DNA of 64,000 nt from Piliocolobus tephrosceles (GCF_002776525.5 NC_045441.1:131418942-131482941), one strand, 5' to 3'. Numbered from the stretch's first letter, positions 22,555 through 34,061 are shown. Notes: generated by a model not told the origin, from the sequence alone. A program made the numbers and translations.

Positions 22555-22666
22555 CAGGATGCCCCTCCCACCAGGAAAAGCGAGGCTGAGAACTCAGCTC
22601 TTCCCCAGGAGGACCAAGCCCTGAGCACAGACACAGTGCTGCCTGCCCCTTTGTGCCACGGGCTCC

Positions 22667-23103
22667 ATGCTGCTCTGTTGGGCACTGCTTTGTCTCCTGG
22701 GAGCAGGTGAGTCCCTGCAGACAGGACAGCACCCCATTCTGAGCCTGCCCTCACCCCAGGTACCACCAGGTTGTCTCCCATGCTCATCCTCCATCTGTTT
22801 TTCCCACAGGTGCAGTAGAGGCTGGAGTCACCCAAACTCCAAGATCTCTGATCAAAATGAGAGGACAGCAGGTGACACTGAGCTGCTCCCCTATCTCTGG
22901 GCATAGGAGTGTGTCCTGGTACCAACAGACCCCAGGACAGGGCCTTCAGTTCCTCTTCGAATACTTCAGTGAGACACAGAGACAAAAAGGAAACTTCCCT
23001 AGTCGATTCTCAGGGCGCCAGTTCTCTAACTCTCGCTCTGAGATGAATGTGAGCGCCTTGGAGCTGGGGGACTCGGCCCTTTATCTTTGTGCCAGCAGCT
23101 TGG
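22667..23103 (+). CDS. TRBV5-1: T-cell receptor beta variable segment, TRBV5 family (TRBV5-1), displaced start
   Basis: Germline V segment. The usual leader start is ACG here (22658-22660), but codon 4, normally Arg, has become ATG in frame (22667). I take that as the start, giving a leader exon of 22667-22706, three codons shorter but still hydrophobic. The intron is 22707-22809 and the V exon 22810-23103. The first Cys (TLSCSP), Trp (VSWYQQ) and second Cys (LYLCASSL) are present, and CDR2 reads FEYFSETQ, as I recall for human TRBV5-1. There is an NVS sequon in framework 3 and no stop or frameshift. It is probably functional if the shortened signal peptide works or if ACG can be used. The TRBV5 pseudogene at 55290 has the same ACG without the rescuing ATG. 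Confidence 0.92.
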
Positions 23104-23142
23104 CACAGCCCTACAAAGCCAATCACATTCTGTGCACAAACC
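23104..23142 (+). other. V-23-RSS of TRBV5-1
   Basis: Heptamer CACAGCC (23104-23110), 23-bp spacer, nonamer GCACAAACC (23134-23142). All parts look usable by RAG. Confidence 0.93.
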
Positions 23143-26100
23143 TCCCGGGCCCAATGTGGAGCAACCTCAGCCCTGACATATCTGTGAGAACCTGGGGACT
23201 GCAGGGAGAAAGAAAGGCAATTTAGAATGCTAGGACCCACAGCCTGGGGCTTTCTGCAGTTTGGGGTTGGAGGAAACAAGGCCAAGAGAGCCTGCTCAGA
23301 GGACCAGTGCTGCTTCCGCAGGTTGACTGCAATGTTACCTTCTTTGCCGACACTGTAAGCTACAGGGATAGAAGAAATGTTTATAATTTAACAGCTGGTG
23401 CGCTCTTTTTCAGGACAAGGGATTTAATTTTGTGGTCAAGGTTGTTGATAACAGCGTAGTGTTGATGGGAGAATAACAGGATTTTCTTTATACAACTTGG
23501 GGAGAAGAAATTGAGATTTTGGGAAAGTCAAGGATAGAGAAAACGAAAGATGATTGAAAATAGAGATAGAGCAGAAGGTGATGAAAAGTGGTGTTCTGTG
23601 CACCACGAACTCTCTTTTTCCCCCTCCCAAAGTTTTCAATACCTAGAAAAATGAAGGAAAGGTCTTATAGCAACTGGAATCACCTGCTAGCCAGTCCCAG
23701 TCGGAGACATCACCGAAGAGCCGCTTGGCCATTGGGAGAGCCCTAGAGCTGCTTCTGCTGTCTTCCTTCTTCCGGCCCTAATCTCGACTCCTCAGGCCAC
23801 AGTCAGGTACTTCCCAAAACACAGAGGAAGGTAAAGTCACCCTTGTTCCTAAAGGGGCAAATACTTTCCAGTTTCCCCCCAAATAAATTCTGCAACCCTG
23901 GGATTCCTTTCTGACACTCACCTCCCGGATCCAATTACCTTCTATGACCAAATGCTCTTTGAACATTTTCTAAAACTCAGCAGTCTTTACGTCCTCTGTG
24001 TTTGTCCTCACTGTTTCCATGGCCTGGGAGGACCTTTGTTCTCCTAAGACAGGGCCACATACCAATCATCTGTCAAGGACAGGCTCACATCTACCTTCCT
24101 CTTCACTTCTTACTGTGACATTCCCTGGGACTGTACTCCATCAGTCTCTTCCCTTTATTTTCATAGGAAAAGCCAAGCATATAATTGATACTCTTTGATG
24201 TTTGTAAAACTAATAATTTATTGCCCTCTTATACAGAATCCTGGAGCGTGATTAAGGGACTCCACTTGAAATATCATGCGGAATGATTATGAGTAGTCTT
24301 AGTATTTCATGTAACTTCTGTAATATTCCTAACAATTGTGTCTTCACAGTCAGGATTGATGACCAGTGCTGTTAAGTATCCAAAGCATATCTAATGCTGG
24401 AATTTGCAAATGTTCTTTTGGAGTGAAGAAAATTATGTTATTTGTGCTGATTGAAGAATCACTAAAGAAAGAAAATTATGGTACAGTAATATTCATAAAG
24501 ACTCATAATCCTGCAAAAAACTTCCTCACCATAACCACACTTTCCACAACCACATTTTTAGAGATTTGGTGAGGGTGGAATATAGTCAAAGATGCTTGTT
24601 AATCACCCTTGATGAAATCAACCTAAATCAGTGGCATTTTATGAGGTGCTGGGTCACTGGCAGAGCTCCTAAGCACTCCTAGGTAAGGATAGGAAATAGC
24701 AGACCTAACTGAATCTGCCTAAGTTATAGCTGATAAGATAGTTTATTTCAAGATTTTATAAATTCAGAAATAAATTTGTAAAATCAAAAAATCCTCTTTA
24801 TAAAATGTGCTAAAATTTGTGAATAAACTAAATACAACGTGTGAAAAGATGTGGGTCTGACTAATCAAAGGGAGCTCTGCAATGTAGTATTTTCAGCCCA
24901 GTTTGGCTTGATATTGTCACACTGTTTCGTCCTGTGGCCTGTATAATTCTGGCTCCTCTCCTCCATCTTAGGATGCTCATTGCTATAATGTAACAGTAAT
25001 TTATTGTGCAATCAAGATGTGTCCTTTTGTCTCCACTGGCCAAGGGTGAATTTGAAGTTCCACCCTAAACCAGCCCTTCCGGGAAAGCAATAGAGAGGGT
25101 GTGTGTGAGATAATGGGGTCTGCAGGGCTTGTAGTGGGGGCACCCCTGTTCTTAATTTGGACAATCCTGAGCTCATCAGGTCAGGTGTGAATCCATGGGG
25201 CTGTGGAACATTGGCCACTTGGGGGCGCTGTGGCTCCACAATGCGGCAGGGAACCCTGGGGAGGGGTGTGAGGGTGGCCAGGAAAGGAGGGTGGAAGGGA
25301 ATGGCTGGCTGCCTGCTGGCATCAGGAGATTAGGTGGATATTAGAGTAGGTTCTGGCCTGGGACTGCCCAGGGAAAGGTAGGGCTGGGATTTGCACCAAG
25401 CAGGGAGTGTCTCTGCCTCTGCACGGGCAGTGGAGGGTGTAGGGGCTGGGGTGGCAAGGGCTGGGAATCAGTGTCAGGGCAGGAACAGGGTGGGCCGAGG
25501 AAAGTGAAGTGTGATGTGGGCATGTGGGGACTGTGCCCAACCACCTCCCCTTTAGTTGAGGGTCTGTGCGGGACAGGAATGCTGCATGGAGCTGCTGAGC
25601 CTGGGTCTTTCAATGGGTGAACAAGGCAAGAGTGGCCTGCAGAGAGAGTACCTGGAAAAGGCCAGTACCCCAAGGAATTGGGTGACACTTTCCTACCCCC
25701 ACTCAGGGAGTGACCTGAGGAGGGTGCTGCCAGCCAGAGGGGCTCAGGTCCTGGTGAGCTGACAGGCTTTTCCCCCAGACACTTCCTGTTGCTTCTATAT
25801 CACTGAAATCATGTAAGGTAGGTATAATTTCACCTGTTTATACATCCGAAGGAAAGCAGCTGTCCTGGGTCTCATATTAAGTAATTGGCTGAGGTGTTTT
25901 CCTCCGACACCTCTGCACTGGCCCTCTCCCCCGACTCTACATATCTGTCCCTTCATCTGGCTTCCCCTTTCCAGGTCCCGTTAGCAGGAGGGCAAGGTCA
26001 TGCCTCATATGTGACCATTATAACCTCTTCCCTGACAAGTCCAAGGGACACGTGACTTCCAGGCCAAGCGTATCCATTCACCTTCACTGAAGCAAAACAG

Positions 26101-26502
26101 AAGGATGAAATTTTCCGCACTGTAGACTTCCTGTAACTGATACAAGCTACCTTGAGGAAAAGTAACAAGAAAAATTGTTATTCATTCATTATTATTTTAT
26201 TTATTTTATTTGATATATGTTTGGAGGTCCTTTCTTTGTATAGATATTTTGTGACAAAAAATGCAAAATGAAAAAAGAACAAATGAAAATAAAAAAGAAA
26301 AGCTTTAAAGAATGATAAATATGTTTCTTACCTTTTAGAGTATTAAGGTTTGCATTAATTTTTTTAACTTATTCAAAGTAGTTTGTTCAGTTTCTGAATT
26401 ATACAGATTTCCTTTTCTTCTTCTCTTTCTCTCCTTAGCCACCTACACCTTTTTCTGCCAGCTTTTTTAGTTTAATAACCGAAGGCTATCTTTTAAACTG
26501 AA
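23143..26502. repeat. TRBV5-downstream block, copy 1 of 3
   Basis: No gene is supported. From about 23250 to 26200 this aligns with 56520-60000 and with 37630-41580, interrupted there by extra Alus. Recognisable shared marks are 'gtggtgttctgtgca' (23588), the CTCF-like element (25212) and a MIR-like stretch near 25800-25890. The block follows TRBV5 in units 1 and 2, but copy 2 follows TRBV7-1. Confidence 0.8.
25212..25230 (+). promoter_or_regulatory. CTCF-like site, best copy
   Basis: TGGCCACTTGGGGGCGCTG fits the published CTCF consensus at all but one core position (T for A before GG). Paralogues stand at the same place in the other two copies of the block (39945 and 58915), all on the + strand. 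CTCF sites are known to organise TCR beta loci; occupancy here is inference. Confidence 0.55.
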
Positions 26503-26803
26503 TTTTTTTTTTTTTTTTTTTGAGACGGAGTCTTGCTCTGTTGCCCAGGCTGGAGTGCAGTGGCATGATCTCAGCTCACTGCAAGCTCCGTCTCCCGGGT
26601 TCACACCATTCTCCTGCCTCAGCCTCCCGTGTAGCTGGGACTACAGGCGCCCGCCACCGCACCCGGCTAATTTTTTGTATTTTTAGTAGAGACAGGGTTT
26701 TACCGTGTTAGCCAGGATGGTCTCGATCTCCTGACCTCGTGATCCACCCGTCTCGGCCTCCCAAAGTGCTGGGATTACAGGCATGAGCCACCGCGCCTGG
26801 CCC
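26503..26803 (-). mobile_element. AluY-like, reverse
   Basis: Complete reverse-strand Alu with an 18-T run and 'ccaccgcgcctggcc' end. It is absent at the paralogous site near 60200, so it is younger than the duplication. Confidence 0.9.
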
Positions 26804-27360
26804 TAAACAGATTTTTAAATGTACAATATAGTATCGTAATCTGCAGACACAAGGTTGGACAGTAGATCTCTAAAACTTCCTCATCCTTCTTTACTGAAAT
26901 TTTATAGCCACTGACGGCAGCTGCCCATTTGTCCCACTTCCCAGCCCTTGGAAATTATCATTTTTCATCTTCACTTACATGAGTTTGACTTTTAGGTTGC
27001 CTCATATAAGCACAATAATGTAGTATTTGTCTTCTGTGCCTGACTTTTTCAACTCAACATGATGTCCTCCAGGTTTAGCCACATTGTCAGGTATGGCCAG
27101 ATTTTCTTCTTTTTAATGCTTAATGATATTCCTCTGTATGCATACACCACATTTAAGGTCTGAATATTAAATATATAGTATCTTATTGTTTCTGTGAAAC
27201 CATCTGTCACACGAGTGGCAGGGTCATTTGCAGAACAGCAAGCACTGAGTATATGAATGCACATTCATTCGAAGTTCAATTCTGTTTCATAGAGAAGACT
27301 TCAAAAAAATAATAATTTCATTATTTATTGTTATTTTACTATACAAAATTAGAATTTCTT
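26804..27360. repeat. Spacer paralogous to 60220-60750, with old L1-like 3' end
   Basis: Aligns with unit 2. Bases 26990-27150 ('gcctgactttttcaactcaac', 'tttaatgcttaatgatattcc') resemble the 3' end of an ancient L1 and are present in both units. No gene is seen. Confidence 0.6.
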
Positions 27361-27674
27361 TTTTCTTTTTCTTTCTTTCCTTTTTTTTTTTTTTTTGATA
27401 CACAGTCTCACTTTGTCACCCAAGCTGGAGTGCAGTAGCATGATCTCAGCCCACTGCAACCTCTGCCTCACAGGTTCAAGTGATTCTCCTGCCTCAGCCT
27501 CCTGAGTAGCTGGGATTACGGGCGTACACCACGTGTGGCTAATTTTTTGTATTTTTAGTAGAGACAAGATTTCACAGTGTTAGCCAGGATTGTCTCAATC
27601 TCCTGACCTCGTGATCTGCCCACCTCGGCCTCCCAATGTGCTGGGATTACAGGTGTGAGCCACCGCACCCAGCC
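27361..27674 (-). mobile_element. Alu, reverse
   Basis: Reverse-strand Alu with T/C-rich head and 'ccaccgcacccagcc' end. It is absent from unit 2, where about 61240 continues without it. Confidence 0.88.
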
Positions 27675-28351
27675 AATACCATAAAATATTTAGCATATAG
27701 TAGAGATCTAGCTATTTTTATTTCCTTTGCTAATCTCAGGCAGCCTCTTCCACTGTGCCAATGCCCAAAGGCAGATAAAGACACATTTTGCCTGGAAATC
27801 TTAGGGTGAGGACTCAGGAAGTCATAGAAATGGCAATATATATGTGTGATGATTACTTTGAAAGTATTAACTAGAGAATGTAGCATATATCCCACCTCAG
27901 GCATTTAAAACTCAGTATTATTGATATATAAGTTATATAAACATTACAAATTTTAAATAAACAGATCGGTTATACGTAACTAAATAATTAACAGAATGAG
28001 GAGCTCCTGAAAAGTTATATGGTTTTAAAAGGGGTTGAAGCCAAGTAAGCTACCAGATCCACATTAGGGACAATTCTATCTGGAGATGGATGTTGTGATA
28101 AAACAACCTCAAAAGGTCTTCCAAGCTGGTACAGGCTGATTTTATAAAGTTTGTTTATTCATTTTCATTCATCTCTTTTCTTATCTGCTCATTTACTCAA
28201 ATTATTTTATAATGATATTTTGACAAAAATTAATCATCTTTAAGGGAAATATTTTGAGTTTCATCAGACACATACGCAGCTGAGCTTTGTGTCCACACAC
28301 TGAGTACCCTGGGGCCAAACAAAACACGATAATAGTGACCTTGTTGAGAGA
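27675..28351. repeat. Spacer paralogous to 61240-62090
   Basis: No gene is supported. It aligns with unit 2 from 'agcatatagtagag' to the DNA just before the V relic. Confidence 0.7.
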
Positions 28352-28800
28352 TGACGTCACATTGGGAGAAAGGTTCTCTTTGTGTTGACCCTAACTGTCC
28401 AGTTCATGAGTCCTAAGCCTTGAGCTAGGAAATGCCCTTTTCTGCCCTGGGAAGCAGGCTCCTAGATAGTGTGTTTCTCTGTCTCCTGGTCTAGCCTGGG
28501 CACAGACAGGGTACCCACTCATGAACTTGTTACATCCTGGCTGTGACTTCCAGCACCAGGTGGTCCTTTGCTCTGACTTCAATTTCTGTGTCCTTGGATG
28601 CTGAGTGACTCAGCATAAACTCCATGGATGCTGAGTGACTCAGACTCCAGTCATGTGCTTGTGCCAAAAGGAAACCAGCACAAGAGGAGGTGAGCAGAAT
28701 ATGAAACCAAACCATGTACTCAGGACAGTCAATGAGACTTACTGGCAGCTCCTTTGCTCAAATATTGTAAGGAAGTTGAAGATCATGACAATGTTACAGC
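28352..28800 (+). pseudogene. Unnamed TRBV relic between TRBV5-1 and TRBV6-1
   Basis: Remains of a V segment. A perfect CRE (TGACGTCA, 28352-28359) stands where a V promoter decamer belongs. A leader-like stretch follows about 95 bp later ('gtgtttctctgtctcctgg', near 28470), without ATG and with a damaged donor. A V-exon start near 28620 reads DA-VTQTP-like once a lost base is allowed for ('gatgctgagtgactcag', which also occurs 30 bp upstream as a partial duplication). Framework cysteine, CASS end and RSS are not recognisable. The paralogue at 62030-62600 is broken differently. I cannot name the family with confidence; TRBV8-like is possible. Confidence 0.65.
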
Positions 28801-28853
28801 AACAGGGGTCTTTTTAAGTGTGGAGCTCTGTGCACTAAGATATAGTTTTTGAG

Positions 28854-29172
28854 CTTTTTTTTTTTTTTTGAGACAGAGTCTTGCTCTGTTGCCCAGGCTG
28901 GAGTGCAGTGGGGCAGTCTTGGCTCACTGTAACCTCGTCTCCTGGGTTCACGTGATTCTCCTGCCTCAGCCTCCTGAGTAGCTGGGATTACAGGTGTGCA
29001 CTACCATGCCGGGCTAATTTATGATGATGATGATTATTATTATTTTGCATTTTTAGTAGAGATGGGGTTTCACCATGTTTGTTAGACTGGTCTTGAACTC
29101 CAGACCTCATGATCCGCACACCTCAGCCTCCCAATGTGTTGGGATTACAGGCATGAGTCACTGCGCCCGGCC
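28854..29172 (-). mobile_element. Alu, reverse, with internal ATG/ATT repeat
   Basis: Reverse-strand Alu ending 'ctgcgcccggcc'. A short 'atgatgatgatgattattatt' tract interrupts the A-rich middle linker. Confidence 0.88.
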
Positions 29173-30062
29173 TTTTTTTTTTTTAATTGTTACTGAATTA
29201 GTGGTGAGAATCCTGACCAAGGGAATATTCCCTATGAAATATGACACTTTAAATAAAATGAGAGCACGTTTTCTTATCCTGGAGCCTGCCTCCTCTCTCC
29301 TCTCCCCACGTACCTCACACATCAGGACACGTTTGTGCCCACAGATCATGGGCAGCATTGGGCAGCCACCATCGTCCACACAGAGAGGGCAGTCAGAAGC
29401 GTGAGGTGGTTCTGCCTGCTGGGGTCTCACCCCAGGCACGGAAAGCAACAGCCCTGGGTGGAGCTGAAGGTGCTCAGCTCGGCTTGTCAGGAGTCCCATC
29501 TGTCAGTGAATTGACAAGAAACAGAACAAGCAACTGCTCCAAAGTTGATGAACCTGCCCCTGGGATTTGGAAACTTGGTAACAGAGAAAACCAATATAGA
29601 CAAAAGATTTTAAACAGGATTAAGGTCAGCTAAGCAAATTAGAAAAGGATACTTGAAGGAGTATTTGGGACACAGGAGTCAAAAACACCAGGAAGGCGTG
29701 AGGAGTGTCCGTAAGCGTCTAAATTAGAGAAATATTTAGGTAACTAACACCAGTGTATGAATGAGGAATTATATCATCAAAGGGATAAAATTTACATTGA
29801 GTTACAAACTGCTTACAAAAAGGCTAAGAAAAACTTGTAAGGTTGTGTCAATTCAGACAAAGGCATTCTTCCCATCCATACTGTTCACTGGTGCATTTAT
29901 TGTGAATTTGACCATCTAGGGAAGAGGCGTGGCCTCTCCTGACAGGAAGGCTCTGGGGCCCAGGCAGGGAGAGTGACGACTCAAAATGACTTCCTTGACA
30001 GTCCTGTTCCCCTTTCATCAATGCACAGACCCAGAAGATCCCTCTGTCCTGCAGCACCTGCC
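29173..30062. repeat. TRBV6 upstream region, paralogous to 63165-64000
   Basis: Shared with the right end of the window (for example 'agcattgggcagccaccatcg' near 29353 pairs with about 63267). It contains a weak decamer-like AGTGACGACT near 29972 but no other support for a promoter element. No gene precedes TRBV6-1 here. Confidence 0.7.
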
Positions 30063-30494
30063 ATGAGCATCGGCCTCCTGTGCTGTGCGGCCTTTTCTCT
30101 CTTGGGGGCAGGTGGGTCCTAGGCAGGGCCCCTGTCTGGAATTCAAGGCCCAGCGCCTTCCCTTTGGGGCTGCAGCATCAGCTTTGTCCTTCTCTGCAGG
30201 TCCTGCAAATGCTGGTGTCACTCAGAGCCCAAAATTCCAGATCCTGAAGACAGGACAGAGCCTGACACTGCAGTGTGCCCAGGATATGAACCATGACTCC
30301 ATGTACTGGTATCGACAAGACCCAGGGATGGGGCTGAGGCTGATTCATTACTCAGCTACCGAGGATACCACTGACAAAGGAGAAGTCCCCGATGGCTACA
30401 ATGTCTCCAGATTAAACAAAAAGGATTTCCGGCTCAGGCTGGAGTCGGCTGCTCCCTCCCAGACATCTGTGTACTTCTGTGCCAGCAGTGAAGC
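30063..30494 (+). CDS. TRBV6-1: T-cell receptor beta variable segment, TRBV6 family (TRBV6-1)
   Basis: Germline V segment. The leader exon is 30063-30111 (49 nt, MSIGLLCC start), the intron only 88 nt (30112-30199; gtggg donor, tgcag acceptor), and the V exon 30200-30494. The first Cys (LQCAQD), Trp (MYWYRQ) and second Cys (VYFCASSE) are present. 'SAAPSQTSVYFC' is the framework-3 signature of the family and NVS is a sequon. No stop or frameshift is seen. Its place between TRBV5-1 and TRBV7-1 fits TRBV6-1. The RSS heptamer is perfect. I see no clean promoter decamer, unlike most of its neighbours. It should be functional. Confidence 0.95.
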
Positions 30495-30533
30495 CACAGT
30501 GCTGCACGGCCGTCTCCTCTCGGTACATAAAGG
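30495..30533 (+). other. V-23-RSS of TRBV6-1
   Basis: Heptamer CACAGTG (30495-30501), the only consensus heptamer in the window; 23-bp spacer; nonamer ACATAAAGG (30525-30533), which keeps the A-rich core but ends GG instead of CC. Confidence 0.9.
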
Positions 30534-33117
30534 CAGGGAGGCTCTGCCCTCCTCTCCCACCCCAAACTCAGTGATACCCTGAGCAGATTTTTCTGCACCA
30601 GGGACCTTGAAACCCCATCATCATGGTTCTGAGGCCCCCAGGATGAAACAGGATTCGTATTTCAGATCCATCTAGACTCTCGTCTCTCCCTGGGGACCAT
30701 GTTGCTTCTTCTCTCTGGGGTTTCCCCAGCCCCCACCCTCATGTGGTCTCTTCTGTAGCCCACCTTTCCCATATGGGCAGTCACCCTCTAAGGCCTTGCT
30801 GTGTCTCTCCTCCCCTCACCTCCCCGCCTCTCTCTACTGCAGCCATGAGGGGAGTCCTTCTTCTGTGCCTCCTTCCTTCCCATCACAGAGACTTCAAAGG
30901 CCATTTTCTCTGCCCTAGGCTGGAGCCTTCGTTTCTGCAGTGGCCAGCTCCTACCTGTGCTTCAGACCGCAGCATGATCAGCCCTCCTGTGGGAAGCACG
31001 CCCTTGCCCCCCAGCTGAGATCAATTTTTCTGTTATAAGCACTGATGGTAACATGTGCTCATTAGTCAGTAGAGTTGAGCACAGTTGGAGTTTTCCAGTT
31101 ACTTGTCTGGATATTTTTCTGCTCAACTCGATTTTAAACTCCATAAAGGCGAAGGCTGTGCTTGTTACATTTACCAACAGCTGTTCCTGGCATGAAGGGA
31201 GACCTATTTCACAGATAATGGATGAATCAATGAATGACAGGCTGAATGAGTGACGAGCAGGTGGATGAACCAATAATAGGAAGACTACAGGTCCGCTGTA
31301 GTCTAGATCTCCTGGCAGAGATCTAGAGTTAACTGTGCTTGAGATGCTCTGCTATGAGCTTATCAAAGGGCACTTGCTTGTTGAACAAGCATTGGACCAT
31401 TCATTGTGTAAGCCAGTTTGTCAGTTCGTCTAGGAATTTCCAATTTAAAATATCACATGCTTTTCAAACTCAATGAGGGTAAAGTCTACATTATATAATT
31501 CTAATATCTAAGTTATTTTGTAAAGTTTTGGGTTAAGAACCAAAAAGGAAAGAAGAGGGAATATCTTTAGATTAAGTAGTTTTTTTTATTGAAAATGTAT
31601 TTATATAATTTTTTCTTGGAAGAACAGGTAGGGGAAGTCATGACTACACACAGCCTTTTAAGTGCTAATTTATGGAGACGGTATCATGAAAAATAACAAA
31701 TATAAGAACTGTGTTCTGGAGGGAACATTGTGGCTGTCCTGACAGTACGTTCTGACCCCAGGAACCAAAGCCAGGAGAGTATTTGGCAACTCAGAGTGCA
31801 GCAGACAATTCTTGGCCCCCTGCATTTGGGATGAGACTGGAGACAGCTGGAAAAGCTACGGACTGGACGTTCTGCACTCCCAATGCAGGCCTCTCTAATG
31901 TTCCACAGATTAATGTCAGGTAAATATACTCCCACCATTGAGACAAAACCAGAACCAATGAAGAAAAATGAGTAGAAACAATAAGCAGTTGAAATGTATG
32001 AAGACAAGGAATTTTGCCATTAAAAGTTATAAAAGTTAAAGAGCCATATTTAAAGGAATACAGGAGCAAATTGATATGTGAACAAGAAAAAGGAGACTGT
32101 CAGAAACCTTCAAGGAAACATTAAAAATAATCAAAGAGAATACAGTAATGATTAAGATTATCATTGAAAACAAGGTGGAAATGAAGAAAGGTGACATGCT
32201 TCAAAAGAGATTGTTACTGAGGTCAAAGCCAGATCTGAAGAAGTTACCTAGAATGCAGCACAAAAAATTAAATAGGAAACAAGAAAAGGTAAGGGATAAG
32301 GAATAAAAATCTTGTGGGTTCTAGTATATTAGGATATATATAATATTTTGTTGGAACTTCCCATTTTTCTTACACATGATTGAAGTGTCACAAAGAGAAA
32401 GTGGAGAGAATGATAGGTGATAATTGTGAGACATTAGCTGAGAATTTTCAAGATGTGTTTCAGGACCTAAATCCTCTGTTTGAACAAGTTAAATGAATAT
32501 GAAGTAGATGAATACATATGTTACAGTGAAATTGTGGAACACAAATGACAAAGAGAAGATTTTAAAAGTAGCCCAAAAGATAACTATCTCCCAGAAGAAT
32601 AGACTGAAAGGCACAGTGAAAGTCAAGAAAGGAGATTAAAAATAAGCATCAAGTCAGAATTATAATTCTCGTTCATTAAATACTGAGATTGAGGTAAATA
32701 TATTTATAGGTAGAGAAAGAAAAAACACTGTGAGTTTGTCACCAAGGTATCCTTTCTGAATTATAGTTAACAAAGACAGCAGGTGGTTGCAGAAGAGAGG
32801 GATGAGGTGCCTCTCATGAGGGAACCCATGTGATGGGGCAGTCCCGCTGGGCACCTGTGACTGGGGGATGGAGGAGGCGGGCGCATGAATGGGGATGGCA
32901 GAGGGGACCCTGACTTGCAGGAAAGACAATGAGCTCACCGTTTGGTGCCTTGTGTTGGTGGAGCTGTTGACACATCCTAGAGAACATGCCCAGCAGACGG
33001 AGGAGCGGCTGTGGGATGACGAGATGAACTCAGAGATGCAGTGTGAGGCCTCTGGATCCAGACAGCACGGGAGCCCAAAGCGATGATATGTGCACTGATG
33101 TTGTTAAAAAGGAATTT
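30534..33117. other. Intergenic between TRBV6-1 and TRBV7-1
   Basis: No gene is supported. Bases 31125-31255 resemble an L2 3' end ('ctccataaaggcgaaggctgtg' then 'atggatgaatcaatgaatgac'). The remainder is A-rich unique-looking DNA with no copy in the window. Confidence 0.5.
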
Positions 33118-33419
33118 TATTATTATTATTATTTTTTTGAGATGGAGTGTCGCTCTGTGACCGAGGCTGGAGTGCAGTGGCACAATCTCAGCTCACTGCA
33201 AGCTCCGCCTCCCAGGTTCCAGACATTCTCCTGCCTCAGCCTCCCCAGTAGCTGAGACTAGAGGTGCCCCCCACAACGCCCGGCTAATTTTTTGTATTTT
33301 TGGAAGAGACAGGGTTTCACCATGTTAGCTAGGATGGTCTCCATCTCCTGATCTCATGATCCACCCACCTCGGCCTCCGGAAGTGTTGGGATTAAAGGCG
33401 TGAGCCACCACACCCGGCC
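33118..33419 (-). mobile_element. Alu, reverse
   Basis: Reverse-strand Alu with an ATT-repeat head and 'ccaccacacccggcc' end, abutting another Alu in the opposite direction. Confidence 0.88.
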
Positions 33420-33435
33420 TAGAAAGGAATGTATA

Positions 33436-33740
33436 GCTTGGGCGTGGTGGCTCACACCTGTAATCCCAGTACTTTGGGAGACCAAGGTGGGCGGATCACT
33501 TGAGGTCAGGAGTTTGAGACCAGCCTGGGCAATATGGTGAAACCCCGTCTCTACTAAAAATACGAAAATTAGCCTGGTATGGTGGTGTGAGTCTGTAATA
33601 CCAGCTACTCAGGAGGCTGAAGCATGAGAATCACTTGAACCCAGGAGGCAGAATTTGCAGTGAGCCGAGATCACACTGCTGCACTCCATTCTGGGCAACG
33701 GAGCAAGGCTCTGTCTCAAAAAACAAACAAGCAAAAAGCA
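33436..33740 (+). mobile_element. Alu, forward, degenerate
   Basis: Forward Alu ('ggcgtggtggctcacacctg') ending in 'aaaaaacaaacaagcaaaaa'. With the preceding reverse Alu it forms a close inverted pair. Confidence 0.85.
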
Positions 33741-33826
33741 AGGAACTCACAAATACTTAAAGAAGTCATTTAAGTGTGTTCTAATATAAATCCTTTGTTC
33801 CTGTCATTGCATGGATTGAGAGAGGA

Positions 33827-33836
33827 AGTGATGTCA
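33827..33836 (+). promoter_or_regulatory. TRBV promoter decamer of TRBV7-1
   Basis: AGTGATGTCA, a full match to the AGTGAYRTCA consensus, about 100 bp before the leader. The promoter site is kept although the gene is broken. Confidence 0.8.
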
Positions 33837-34014
33837 CTGTGGGTACTTCCGTGTAAGGACAGGGATGTCCCTCTTCCTCTGCTCCTACTCACGGTGACTC
33901 TGATCTTGCAAAGCTCCCATCCTGCCCTGACCCTGCCATGGGCACCAGGCTCCTCTGCTGGGCAGCCTGTGTCTCCTGGGGGCAGGTGATTCCTCAGACG
34001 CCAAGCAGTCTCAT

Positions 34015-34061
34015 TGTGTGTGTGTGTGTGTGTGTGTGTCTGTGTGTGTTGTGTGTGTGTG
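34015..34061. repeat. TG microsatellite in the TRBV7-1 intron
   Basis: Interrupted (TG)n of about 47 bp within the leader intron. Confidence 0.9.

Noticed and set aside
22857..23225. Extension of the TRBV5-1 frame beyond CASSL, and similar extensions of the other V exons
   Set aside because: The RSS begins right after the germline V codons; DNA beyond it is removed by recombination and is not coding.
33043..33255. Open frames in Alu elements, also at 14769, 26520, 41932 and 47472
   Set aside because: They are standard chance frames in reverse-strand Alu sequence.
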